NCBI GenBank assembly: GCA_934630445.1
Contig: CAKTWY010000029.1
Location: 1 to 16,637, forward strand
DNA length: 16,637 nucleotides
Direction: 5' to 3'
DNA from: an uncultured Eubacteriales bacterium
GTDB taxonomy: Bacteria > Bacillota > Clostridia > Oscillospirales > Butyricicoccaceae
Shown here: positions 1 through 7,201 of the stretch, piece by piece
Layout of the letters: each line of letters opens with the position of its first letter
Position numbering within the stretch: the first letter of the stretch is position 1
Position numbers and translations under genes: made by a program
Notes under the pieces: generated by a model
Database searches by the model: none
What the model was told of the DNA's origin: nothing
What the model saw: only the letters and a program-made list of their open reading frames with translations

Positions 1-1060
1 GCATGACCGTGACGACGAAGATGTCCTTCGGGTCGATGCCCATCTTGTCGGCATAGTAGCTCTTGATGAGCGCGCCGAACATCTGCTGAGGCGACTTGCA
101 GGAGGAAACATTTTTCAGGAAATCGGGATGATAATGCTCGCAGTACTTGACCCAGCCCGGTGAGCAGGAGGTGATGAGGGGAAGATTCTCGCCCTTGGTG
201 AAGCGCTCGATAAACTCGGTGCCCTCTTCCATGATCGTGAAGTCAGCGGCCGTATCGACGTCAAACACACCGTCAAAGCCAAGCCTCCTCATGGAAGCGG
301 CCATCTTACCCTCGACATTCGTGCCCATGGGAAGGCCGAACTCTTCGCCCAGCTGCGCGCGCACGGAAGGCGCAGTGCCGATGACGACATGCTTCGTCGG
401 GTCGGAAAGCGCGGCCCAAACCTTTTCCGTATCGTCCTTTTCACGCAGCGCGCCGGTCGGGCAGACGGTGATGCACTGTCCGCAGGCGACACAGGCGGCT
501 TTGTTCAGCTCCAGGTCAAACGCGGTGGCGATATGTGTCTCAATGCCGCGCTCATTCGGGCCGATGACGGCGACGCCCTGATTGTATTTACATACCGCGA
601 CGCAGCGGCGGCACAGCACGCACTTGGAGTTGTCGCGCACAAGGTAGTCGGTCGCGTCGACGATGCTCTCCGGGTTCGAGCCCCTGAAGCGGTTCTCGTC
701 CACGCCGTAGTCGTGCGAGAGCTTCTGCAGCTCGCAGTTCTGGTTCCTCACGCAGGAGAGGCAGGACTTGTTGTGCGTAGAAAGGATGAGCTCGAGCGTC
801 GTTTTCCTCGCCTCGCGGATCTTCGGGGTGTTGGTGAATACCTCCATGCCCTCGCTCACCGGATAGACGCAGGCAGCGGCCATGGCGCGCGCGCCCTTGA
901 CCTCGACGACGCAGATACGGCAGGCGCCGATGGCGTTGATATTCTTCAGATAGCACAGCGTGGGGATCTCGATGCCAGCCAGGTGCGCCGCTTCAAGAAT
1001 TGTGGCGTTTTTGGGGGCTTCGACTTCAATGCCGTTGATTTTTAACTTTACAGTCTCCAT
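1..1060 (-). CDS. hydA: [FeFe] hydrogenase catalytic subunit HydA, 3' part cut by the window edge
   Basis: Catalytic subunit of a cytoplasmic electron-bifurcating hydrogenase, reducing protons to H2 with electrons from NADH and reduced ferredoxin. The 353 visible residues carry the whole N-terminal iron-sulfur relay: a [2Fe-2S] site (C36, C47, C50, C64), a His-Cys3 [4Fe-4S] site (H96, C100, C103, C109) and two ferredoxin-like [4Fe-4S] sites (C147/150/153/157 and C190/193/196/200). The H-cluster domain follows, with its first signature TSCSPGW at 297-303. The frame is open to base 2, just where the second signature (normally MPCxxKK) is expected after VVTVM, so the missing part lies left of the window. 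The ATG at 1058-1060 is preceded by GGAGAGGAG and lies 24 bases after hydB, so it is the last visible gene of the operon. Ser replaces the second Cys of the usual TSCCP motif. Family assignment is very secure; the bifurcating role is inferred from the neighbours. Confidence 0.96.
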   Translation of the reverse strand, partial: METVKLKINGIEVEAPKNATILEAAHLAGIEIPTLCYLKNINAIGACRICVVEVKGARAMAAACVYPVSEGMEVFTNTPKIREARKTTLELILSTHNKSCLSCVRNQNCELQKLSHDYGVDENRFRGSNPESIVDATDYLVRDNSKCVLCRRCVAVCKYNQGVAVIGPNERGIETHIATAFDLELNKAACVACGQCITVCPTGALREKDDTEKVWAALSDPTKHVVIGTAPSVRAQLGEEFGLPMGTNVEGKMAASMRRLGFDGVFDVDTAADFTIMEEGTEFIERFTKGENLPLITSCSPGWVKYCEHYHPDFLKNVSSCKSPQQMFGALIKSYYADKMGIDPKDIFVVTVM

Positions 1061-1084
1061 ATTGGTAAAATACTCCTCTCCGCC

Positions 1085-2878
1085 TTATTTCTTGACGATC
1101 GCACCGAATTTGCACTTTTCGATGCAGGCGCCGCACTTGATACATTTCGACTTGTCGATCACATGAGGCGTCTTAACCTCGCCCGAGATGGCGCCGGCCG
1201 GGCACGCGCGCTTGCAGGCGGTGCAGCCCTTGCACTTGTCGGCGACGATCTCATAGCTTAAAAGATGTTTGCATACGCCGGCGGGGCAGCGCTTTTCGAC
1301 GACGTGCGCTTCATATTCGTCTCTGAAGTAGCGCAGGGTGGACAGAACCGGGTTCGGCGCCGTCTGGCCCAGGCCGCAGAGGGAGTTGGCCTTGATGTGA
1401 TACGCCAGCGCCTCGAGCTTGTCGAGGTCTTCCAGCGTGCCCTGTCCGCGCGTGATTTTATCGAGGATCTCAAGCATCCTGCGCGTACCGATGCGGCAGG
1501 GCGAGCACTTGCCGCACGACTCGTCGACCGTAAACTCGAGGAAGAACTTGGCGATATCGACCATGCAGTTGTCCTCGTCCATGACGATCAGACCGCCCGA
1601 ACCCATCATGGAGCCGATGGCGATGAGGTTGTCATAATCCATCGGCGTATCGATCAGCGATGCGGGGATGCAGCCGCCGGACGGGCCGCCGGTCTGCGCG
1701 GCTTTAAACTTTTTGCCATGGGGAACGCCGCCGCCGATGTCTTCGATGACCTCTCTGAGCGTTGTGCCCATCGGGATCTCAACAAGGCCGGTGTTTGTGA
1801 TCTTTCCGCCGAGGGCGAAGACCTTTGTGCCCTTGGACTTTTCCGTGCCCATGGAGGCGAACCAGTCGGCGCCCTTATTGATGATCTGGGCGATATTGGC
1901 ATATGTTTCGACGTTATTGAGGATCGTCGGGCTCTGCCACAGGCCTTTGACCGCGGGGAACGGCGGACGCGGGCGCGGCTCGCCGCGGTGGCCTTCGATC
2001 GAGGTCATGAGCGCTGTCTCCTCGCCGCAGACAAACGCGCCGGCGCCGAGGCGGACCTCGAGGTCAAACGAGAAGTCGGTGCCGAAAATATTATTGCCGA
2101 GCAGGCCGTATTCCTTTGCCTGATTGATCGCGATCTGCAGGCGCTTGATCGCGATGGGGTACTCTGCGCGCACATAGATATAGCCCTGCGAAGAGCCGAT
2201 CGCATAAGCGGCGATAGCCATCGCCTCGATCACAGCGTGGGGGTCGCCCTCGAGGACGGAACGGTCCATAAACGCGCCCGGGTCGCCTTCGTCAGCATTA
2301 CAGAGGACATATTTGACGCCCTTGGGCTGGTCGGCGGCAAACTGCCACTTCATGCCCGTGGGGAAGCCCGCGCCGCCGCGGCCCCTGAGGCCGGACTTTT
2401 TGATCTCATCGATCACCTGCTGCGGGGTCATCTCCGTCAGCGCCTTGCCCAAAGCCTGATAGCCGTCGACCGCTATGTACTCGTCGATATTCTCCGGATT
2501 GATAACGCCGCAGTTGCGAAGCGCGACGCGGTGCTGCTTTTTATAAAAGCCCGTCTCGTTCAGAGACGTAATAGTGTCTTCCTTGACGGTCTCCTGATAC
2601 AGAAGGCGCTTGACGATACGGCCCTTCAGGAGGTGCTCGTCGACAATTTCTTTAATATCCTCGGGCTTGACCATCGAGTAGAAGCAGCCTTCGGGATACA
2701 CGATCATGATCGGGCCGAGCGCGCACAGGCCGAAGCAACCCGTTTTTACCACCTTAACTTCTTTATCAATGCCCTGCGCGGCGAGTTCTGCCTCAAGCGC
2801 GGCAATGATCTTTTCACTGCCGGACGAGGTGCAGCCGGTACCGCCGCAGACAAGAACATGAGATCTAACGATATCCAT
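1085..2878 (-). CDS. hydB: NuoF-like flavoprotein subunit HydB of bifurcating [FeFe] hydrogenase
   Basis: NADH-oxidising, FMN-carrying subunit thought to hold the bifurcation site. At 597 residues it is longer than NuoF because it has extra domains at both ends. An N-terminal thioredoxin-like [2Fe-2S] domain has C11, C16, C48 and C52. The NuoF core has the FMN loop GRGGAGFP (about 166-173), the NADH-site NADEGDPGA (about 194-202) and CGEE (about 274-277). An SLBB-type region spans about 330-390. The N3-type [4Fe-4S] motif ESCGKCSPC (C455, C458, C461) is completed by C501. The C-terminal tail adds two ferredoxin [4Fe-4S] sites (C549/552/555/559 and C579/582/585/589), plus a CPAGVC pair at 531/536. 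This architecture matches HydB/HndC rather than complex I NuoF. AGGAGG sits just before the ATG, 16 bases after the HndB-like gene. Very secure. Confidence 0.97.
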   Translation of the reverse strand: MDIVRSHVLVCGGTGCTSSGSEKIIAALEAELAAQGIDKEVKVVKTGCFGLCALGPIMIVYPEGCFYSMVKPEDIKEIVDEHLLKGRIVKRLLYQETVKEDTITSLNETGFYKKQHRVALRNCGVINPENIDEYIAVDGYQALGKALTEMTPQQVIDEIKKSGLRGRGGAGFPTGMKWQFAADQPKGVKYVLCNADEGDPGAFMDRSVLEGDPHAVIEAMAIAAYAIGSSQGYIYVRAEYPIAIKRLQIAINQAKEYGLLGNNIFGTDFSFDLEVRLGAGAFVCGEETALMTSIEGHRGEPRPRPPFPAVKGLWQSPTILNNVETYANIAQIINKGADWFASMGTEKSKGTKVFALGGKITNTGLVEIPMGTTLREVIEDIGGGVPHGKKFKAAQTGGPSGGCIPASLIDTPMDYDNLIAIGSMMGSGGLIVMDEDNCMVDIAKFFLEFTVDESCGKCSPCRIGTRRMLEILDKITRGQGTLEDLDKLEALAYHIKANSLCGLGQTAPNPVLSTLRYFRDEYEAHVVEKRCPAGVCKHLLSYEIVADKCKGCTACKRACPAGAISGEVKTPHVIDKSKCIKCGACIEKCKFGAIVKK

Positions 2879-2894
2879 ACCTTACCCTCCTAAA

Positions 2895-3266
2895 TTACTC
2901 GGCCGCGCCAATGGAATATTCGGTAACGACCTGGTTGTTGACGACGTGCTCGGCCACAACGCGGCGCGCCTTCTCTTCGCTCATCCTGACATAGGTGACC
3001 TTCTCCTGCCCGGGAACATAGATCTCCACGATCGGCTCAAGACGGCAAAGGCCGATGCAGCCCGTCTGCGTGACCATGACGTTTTTAAGCCCGCGCTTGT
3101 TCACCTCATCGACGAATGCCGCGAGGACCGGGCGCGCGCCCGCCGCGATGCCGCAGGTCGCCATGCCGACGACGATACGGATGGAATCGACGTTATTTTC
3201 GTTGCGGATATTGACGCTCTCTCTCATACGGTTGCGGATCGCTTCCAATTCAGCTAAGGATTTCAT
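2895..3266 (-). CDS. HndB-like thioredoxin-fold [2Fe-2S] ferredoxin-type protein
   Basis: A 123-residue protein of the thioredoxin-like [2Fe-2S] ferredoxin family, resembling HndB, the small subunit encoded in NADP-reducing hydrogenase (hndABCD) operons. GMATCGIAAGARP (34-46) supplies C38, and TGCIGLC supplies C70 and C74. The fourth cysteine of the usual C-x4-C pair is absent, since position 43 is Gly; compare C11/C16 in the N-terminal domain of the neighbouring HydB. It may therefore bind an atypical cluster or none. Its ATG overlaps the TGA of the preceding ATPase gene (ATGA), and its ribosome site GGAGGTG lies inside that gene, so translation is probably coupled. Its place between hydC and hydB argues for a subunit or accessory factor of the hydrogenase; its exact role cannot be read from sequence. 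Confidence 0.88.
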   Translation of the reverse strand: MKSLAELEAIRNRMRESVNIRNENNVDSIRIVVGMATCGIAAGARPVLAAFVDEVNKRGLKNVMVTQTGCIGLCRLEPIVEIYVPGQEKVTYVRMSEEKARRVVAEHVVNNQVVTEYSIGAAE

Positions 3267-3820
3267 TTACTGGCACCTCCGTAAATTTCTTTCTGATTTT
3301 CTGAAATAAATTCAGACATCCAGGCGATGACCTCGGGGCTGGCAATGCTGATCCCCTCCATCATGCGCCGTACCTCGCGCGTGTCGAGCGCAAAGCCCGC
3401 GCCGTCGAGGCTGTGGGTATAGACAAAATCAATGTCGGGCCTGTGCATCACGAGCGACGTGATCGTGCCGGCCATGTCGCCAAGCGGCGCGCGGTCGATG
3501 TGGGAACGGCCGAACGAGGCGCGGACCGATGTGCCCGAGCCGACGCTGCTTTCGATACTGAAGCACCCGCCCGTCATCTCCGCCGCCATTTTGAGAAACG
3601 GCAGCCCGAGCCCGACCTTGCGCGTCTTGCGCGTGGTGTAAAAGGGATCGGCGGCCCGCATGGCGGCCTCCTCGCTCATACCGCAGCCGTTATCGCGGAT
3701 GAGGATGGTGAGCGTGTCGCGCACGGTGTCCTCCTCGATGGCGATCTCGACCAGCGTCGCGCCGGCCGTGATGGAATTTTGCGCGACGTCGAGGATATTC
3801 AAGGAAAGTTCATCCATCAT
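3263..3820 (-). CDS. Stand-alone histidine-kinase-like ATPase (HATPase_c) of the hydrogenase operon
   Basis: A 185-residue protein made of a GHKL ATPase fold with no phospho-acceptor His/dimerisation domain and no sensor domain. Visible boxes: N box LDVAQNS (D11, N15), G1 box DNGCGM (43-48), F box FYTT (60-63), and G2 region KVGLGLPF (68-75). The C-terminal 80 residues (about 105-185) match no motif I recognise. An upstream in-frame ATG exists at 3925, but it lies deep inside hydC. The conserved start is MMDELSLN at 3820, seven bases after the hydC stop and without a strong ribosome site, which suggests translational coupling. ATPases of this kind are a standing member of clostridial hyd operons. 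A role in phosphorylating or modulating a partner is plausible but unproven. Confidence 0.9.
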   Translation of the reverse strand: MMDELSLNILDVAQNSITAGATLVEIAIEEDTVRDTLTILIRDNGCGMSEEAAMRAADPFYTTRKTRKVGLGLPFLKMAAEMTGGCFSIESSVGSGTSVRASFGRSHIDRAPLGDMAGTITSLVMHRPDIDFVYTHSLDGAGFALDTREVRRMMEGISIASPEVIAWMSEFISENQKEIYGGASK

Positions 3821-3827
3821 GGCGTTT

Positions 3828-4322
3828 TTAGTTATACTTGGCGAGGATCTTATCCACATCGTCGACAACGAGACGGCCGTACACGTCATCGTTGACTGTA
3901 AGTACCGGCGCAAGACCGCACGCACCGATGCAGCGCGTTGCCTCGAGCGAGAACTTGCCGTCGGCGGTGATCTCGCCCGCTTCGATGCCCAGACGCTCTT
4001 TCAGCCGCTGGAGGATATCGCCCGAGCCTTTGACATAGCAGGCGGTGCCGAGACATACTGAAATTTTGTACTGCCCCTTGGGGTTCAAAGTGAACTGCCC
4101 GTAGAATGTGACGACGCCGTACACCTCGGACAGAGAAATTCCCATCTGATCCGCGATGATCTCCTGCACTTCGATCGGAAGGTAGCCGTAGATATCCTGC
4201 GCCTTCTGCAGGACCGGCATCAGGGCGCCCCTCTGATCCTTGTGCTCAGCGATGACGGCAAGCAGGCGCTCTTCCTGCTCCTTCGTGCCCTGGAAAGGCA
4301 CAATTGTTTTGCGTTTCGCCAT
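3828..4322 (-). CDS. hydC: NuoE-like [2Fe-2S] subunit HydC of bifurcating hydrogenase
   Basis: A 164-residue NuoE/HndA-type subunit carrying one [2Fe-2S] cluster that passes electrons to or from HydB. The thioredoxin-like domain has the expected four cysteines: SVCLGTAC gives C90 and C95, and TRCIGAC gives C131 and C135. The N-terminal helical part (about 15-80) includes the family-typical stretches GALMPVLQKAQ and YGVVTFYGQF. It is the first gene of the five-gene operon. The start is fixed by a strong GGAGG seven bases before the ATG, and a promoter with a consensus -10 lies about 90 bases upstream. Very secure. Confidence 0.97.
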   Translation of the reverse strand: MAKRKTIVPFQGTKEQEERLLAVIAEHKDQRGALMPVLQKAQDIYGYLPIEVQEIIADQMGISLSEVYGVVTFYGQFTLNPKGQYKISVCLGTACYVKGSGDILQRLKERLGIEAGEITADGKFSLEATRCIGACGLAPVLTVNDDVYGRLVVDDVDKILAKYN

Positions 4323-4410
4323 TTCATGACCTCCTCAGTTGATTCTTCTGTAACTGCATTTTTAATATGGAAAAATTGCATTATAGCACATTTTCACCAG
4401 TGCCGCGTCC

Positions 4411-4439
4411 ATTATAACATACGATTTTTGACATTTCCA
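4411..4439 (-). promoter_or_regulatory. Promoter of the hydC-hydA operon
   Basis: On the minus strand, TGGAAA (-35, 4434-4439) is followed after 17 bases by a perfect TATAAT (-10, 4411-4416), with a TGn extension in front of the -10. Transcription would start near 4404, giving a leader of about 80 bases before hydC. A second extended -10 (TGCTATAAT, with TATAAT at 4380-4385) lies 31 bases downstream without a good -35, so a second start may exist. The site lies between the PHP gene and hydC, implying the hydrogenase genes can be expressed separately from the upstream regulatory block. Confidence 0.7.
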
Positions 4440-4461
4440 TATTTATTTTGTGAATTTCGGA

Positions 4462-5304
4462 TTATTTTTGCATAAATGTTGGTGCACTTAATTGTGCAAG
4501 GGCGTCAAGCACTCCGCGCACGGAGCGTTCCTCCGCCTCGAGGACATTGGCCGCATCGGGGATGTCCGCCAGCGCGTGCGCATCGGAATTGGTGATATAG
4601 GCAAGGCCGCCGAGCTCCGGATGCTCCAGCGCAAAGCGGTTCGGGTCATTGAAGTACCGGGAGACCTCACACAGGGAAAAGCCCATCATGGGATCGTAAA
4701 AGCCGAGGTTTGCAAGCAGCGAGGCGCTCGGGCGGTCGATATGGGCAGGCATCGCAATGCCCCCATAGGAGCGCACCAGCGCCGCCGCATCATAAATGCC
4801 GATATCCGCAGCTGTGCCGAGATACGTCTCCTCCTGTTCAATGATGTTGTCCTTTTCGTCCATCACCGACTGCCGCCAGGTATTTTTGTATCCAGGGGGA
4901 AGGACGAGCCGGCTTTTGACATAGTCGGAAAACGCCAACGCGCCGGAAAGTTCATAGAAAAGGCAGAGCACGTGCACTTCTTCACTTGTTTGAAGCTCAA
5001 GCCCGGGAATGGCCACGATGCCCGCTTCCTGCGCGGCCTTTAAAACCGCGGGGGCGTTGCGTGCACTCTGATGGTCGGAAACCGCCATCACATCAAGCCC
5101 GGCAAGGACGGCCATATTTACCATATTATTAGGCGTCATTTCCTCCTCGGCGCAGAGCGACAGGCACGAATGCATATGCAGATCATAATATAGTTTGATG
5201 ATGCCACCATCCTCTCCACACTGTTCGTTTTGCCCAAGCACAGGCGCTGTATTTTGTGCATCCAGCCTTCGTTTGTTAAATGACAAACAAAACGGCACAT
5301 GCAT
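4462..5304 (-). CDS. PHP-domain metal-dependent phosphoesterase
   Basis: Soluble PHP-family metallohydrolase. All metal motifs are present: DLHMHS, SDHQ, PGLEL followed by EEVHVL, PAHIDR and NSDAH. That supports an active multi-metal phosphoesterase of the TrpH-like class, substrate unknown. PHP genes are regular neighbours of clostridial hyd operons. The start is uncertain. The conserved domain begins at LYYDLHMHS, only a few codons after position 5202. The nearest ordinary in-frame ATG is 5302-5304, and a GTG lies at 5362-5364; neither has a ribosome site. The best one (GGAGAGG) precedes an ATC at 5200-5202, so the protein may really start there (246 residues rather than 280). A GC-rich hairpin separates it from the upstream DRTGG gene, and the hyd promoter follows it, so it may be its own transcription unit. 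Confidence 0.9.
   Translation of the reverse strand: MHVPFCLSFNKRRLDAQNTAPVLGQNEQCGEDGGIIKLYYDLHMHSCLSLCAEEEMTPNNMVNMAVLAGLDVMAVSDHQSARNAPAVLKAAQEAGIVAIPGLELQTSEEVHVLCLFYELSGALAFSDYVKSRLVLPPGYKNTWRQSVMDEKDNIIEQEETYLGTAADIGIYDAAALVRSYGGIAMPAHIDRPSASLLANLGFYDPMMGFSLCEVSRYFNDPNRFALEHPELGGLAYITNSDAHALADIPDAANVLEAEERSVRGVLDALAQLSAPTFMQK
5271..5288. repeat. Short inverted repeat upstream of the PHP gene
   Basis: GTTTGT and ACAAAC form six-base arms around TAAATG in an AT-rich patch about 70 bases before the likely PHP start. It could be an operator. It lacks the spacing of the Rex site (TTGTTAA-N4-TTAACAA), so no regulator is proposed. Confidence 0.3.
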
Positions 5305-5326
5305 ACGCGCTATCAAGCCAAACAGC

Positions 5327-5353
5327 GGCGGGCGGGAGACGCCCCCGCCCGCC
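5327..5353 (-). terminator. GC-rich hairpin after the second DRTGG gene
   Basis: GGCGGGCGGG (5327-5336) and CCCGCCCGCC (5344-5353) form a perfect ten-base stem with a seven-base loop, starting 11 bases after the stop of the DRTGG gene. No clear T-run follows on the minus strand (GCTGTTTGG), so it may be a weak or factor-dependent terminator, or an mRNA 3'-end stabiliser. Its position argues against the GTG at 5364 as the true PHP start. Confidence 0.5.
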
Positions 5354-5364
5354 TGTATTTCCAC

Positions 5365-5691
5365 TTATTGGTAATAAAGCTCCGTCGCCAGTTCGACCGC
5401 CGTCTTCGGCGACTGGTAGAGGGGGATGCCCTCCGCGTCACATTTTGCTTTCAGATCCTCATCCGGCTCGACGTCCTCCGCCAGGACGACGCACGCCACA
5501 TCCGCAAGGAGCGCCACAGCGGCGACATTTACATTTGCCATGATCGTGATCCAGATGCCGCCCGCAACCGCTTTGCCGATCACGCGGCTCAAAAGGTCGC
5601 CGATATAGCAGCCTTTCAGCTCCTGATCCTCCGCCTGAAAGCCGGCGAGCTGTTTCAGTTCGAGCACTTTTGCCATTGTTTTTACCGTCAT
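5365..5691 (-). CDS. DRTGG-domain protein, hydrogenase-linked
   Basis: A 108-residue protein consisting of one DRTGG-type domain, named after the regulatory domain found in some phosphotransacetylases and CBS proteins. Recognisable stretches are KGCYIGDLLSRVIGKA (26-41), GGIWITIMANVNVAAVA and the end PLYQSPKTAVELATELY. No catalytic motif is visible; the fold is usually taken as a small-ligand or protein-binding module. GGAGG lies eight bases before the ATG, within the end of the sensory hydrogenase gene, and only three bases separate the two genes, so they are translationally linked. A second DRTGG gene heads the same block (7645-7989), and the two may act as a pair. Confidence 0.87.
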   Translation of the reverse strand: MTVKTMAKVLELKQLAGFQAEDQELKGCYIGDLLSRVIGKAVAGGIWITIMANVNVAAVALLADVACVVLAEDVEPDEDLKAKCDAEGIPLYQSPKTAVELATELYYQ

Positions 5692-5694
5692 GTT

Positions 5695-7041
5695 TCATTC
5701 CTCCAGATGTGTTGACTTGGATTCCTTGTGTTTTTTATCCTTCACGTTTTTTCGAAACGGCGGGGGCAGATAGTCGTCGCTGCCGCCGGCCATATACTGC
5801 ATGCGCTCGCGCACACGGAAGATGCAGTCCTCCTCCGATGCAAAACCCAGAATGATATCTTCCGCCAGCGCGCGGCACGACGGCGCGCCGCACGAGCCGC
5901 AGTCGAGGCCGGGAAGCTCGCTGGCGAGCTTGGTGATCTCCTGCATTTTTGCGAATGCGGCCGTAACGTCGCGGTCCAGCTGCCAAACGGGTGTATATTC
6001 CAGCTCGTGCTCCCACACGACGGCGTTGTCGAGCCAGTCGATGTTCGCCTTATTGCGGGAAACGGGGAGGTATTTCATCAGCCGGCGGATGCGCGTTTTC
6101 GCGACAAATGGATTTTCCACCGTCAGGCACCCGCCGACACAGCCCTGCGTGCAGGCGTTGATCTCGATAAACTCGACCTCGGTCAGCTTTTCATCCTCGA
6201 TATCCTCAAGCACCTTGATCACATTCTCGATGCCGTCGACGGCGAGATAATGCTCGTTGAGCAGCGCCGCCCCCTCGCCGCCCGAAGTCGACCAGCCCAC
6301 GCCGATCAGACCCGCCGTGGACGAAAGCTCGGGCTCCTCGATCTTGGACATGGGGCTGAGAAGCTTCATATACACCTCGGCCATGGAGAGCGCGCCGTCC
6401 ATCACCGGATGGCTCAGCCCGACGGGCGAGTGCACGCTCGTGACCTTCGCCGGGCAGGGGGAGATGAAGAAAACGCCGATCTCGTCCGGCTTCAGCCCAG
6501 TGCGTTCGACCGCCCTGCGCCGGGCCATCATCGCCGCCAGCTCAACAGGGGCCGCCTGGGGGATGACGTTTTTCACAAGCTCCGGAAAACGCTTTTTGAT
6601 CAGCCGCACGCACGCCGGGCAGGCCGAGGAGATGATGGGCCTGGCCTCGATGCGCCCTTCCCTGAGCTGCTTGCGCGTCAGGTCGGAAATCAGCTCTGCG
6701 GCGCTGGCGACCTCGAACACATCGTCAAAGCCGATGCGCTTGAGACCGGAGAGAATATAGCCTACATCCTCCATATTATGAAACTGTCCATATAAGGAAG
6801 GCGCGGGCAGCGCGATGGTGTATTGAAAGTTTTCCAGCACGTCAAAACCGTCACAGACCGCCTTTTTCGCGCGGTTCTGGCAGACGCGGATGCACTGGCC
6901 GCAGTCGATGCAGCGCTCGGCGATAATATGCGCTTTGCCGTTCCTGACGCGGATGGCCTCCGTCGGGCAGTGCTTGATGCATGTCGTGCAGCCCTTGCAC
7001 TTGTCCTGGTCGAGCATGACCGAATGGAATTTTACGCCCAA
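5695..7041 (-). CDS. Sensory-type [FeFe] hydrogenase homologue with C-terminal 4Fe-4S domain
   Basis: HydA-related protein of about 448 residues, probably a hydrogen or redox sensor rather than a bulk catalyst. Two N-terminal [4Fe-4S] sites (C15/18/21/25 and C44/47/50/54) lead into a hydrogenase domain with diverged signatures: L1 SSACPAC (138-144), L2 SPCPAK (194-199) and L3 NACTQGCVGGC (295-305). C141, C196, C297 and C301 keep all four cysteines that hold the H-cluster in CrHydA1 numbering. The proton-relay Cys before C141 is Ala, as reported for Thermotoga HydS. The C-terminal DCGSCGAPSC (C381, C384, C389, then C406) adds an RnfB-like [4Fe-4S] domain in place of the PAS domain of group C proteins. 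The likely start is TTG at 7041 (MGVKFHSVMLDQDKCKGC) behind AAAGGGTGA. The frame is open to 7137, but that extension looks non-coding. The 160 bases upstream show a TTGACA without a matching -10. Confidence 0.9.
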   Translation of the reverse strand: MGVKFHSVMLDQDKCKGCTTCIKHCPTEAIRVRNGKAHIIAERCIDCGQCIRVCQNRAKKAVCDGFDVLENFQYTIALPAPSLYGQFHNMEDVGYILSGLKRIGFDDVFEVASAAELISDLTRKQLREGRIEARPIISSACPACVRLIKKRFPELVKNVIPQAAPVELAAMMARRRAVERTGLKPDEIGVFFISPCPAKVTSVHSPVGLSHPVMDGALSMAEVYMKLLSPMSKIEEPELSSTAGLIGVGWSTSGGEGAALLNEHYLAVDGIENVIKVLEDIEDEKLTEVEFIEINACTQGCVGGCLTVENPFVAKTRIRRLMKYLPVSRNKANIDWLDNAVVWEHELEYTPVWQLDRDVTAAFAKMQEITKLASELPGLDCGSCGAPSCRALAEDIILGFASEEDCIFRVRERMQYMAGGSDDYLPPPFRKNVKDKKHKESKSTHLEE

Positions 7042-7201
7042 CCCCTTCACCCTTTCAACCCTGTACTGGATCCCCGCGCCCCGCCGGGCTTGGCCGCAGG
7101 CGCGGCGGCAGATCACTTTTCTACAAAAGTATGTCAAAATACGCCATTCGGCATTGCAATTGTGCGCTTCATTGTGTTAATATGTTGTCGTACTCAAATG
7201 C

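Noticed and set aside
1265..2893. Plus-strand open frame of 542 codons opposite hydB
   Set aside because: It is the antisense shadow of a securely identified gene in GC-rich DNA; its translation is Arg/Asp/Ala-rich with no recognisable domain.
3821..3925. Upstream start at 3925 for the operon ATPase
   Set aside because: The extension lies within hydC in another frame and is not ATPase-like; MMDELSLN at 3820 fits the fold.
4440..4460. TTGTGAA near the hyd promoter as a Rex redox-repressor site
   Set aside because: Only one half-site is present; the matching TTCACAA at the right spacing is missing.
5728..6795. Plus-strand open frame of 355 codons opposite the sensory hydrogenase
   Set aside because: Antisense shadow; no ribosome site and no protein-like motifs.
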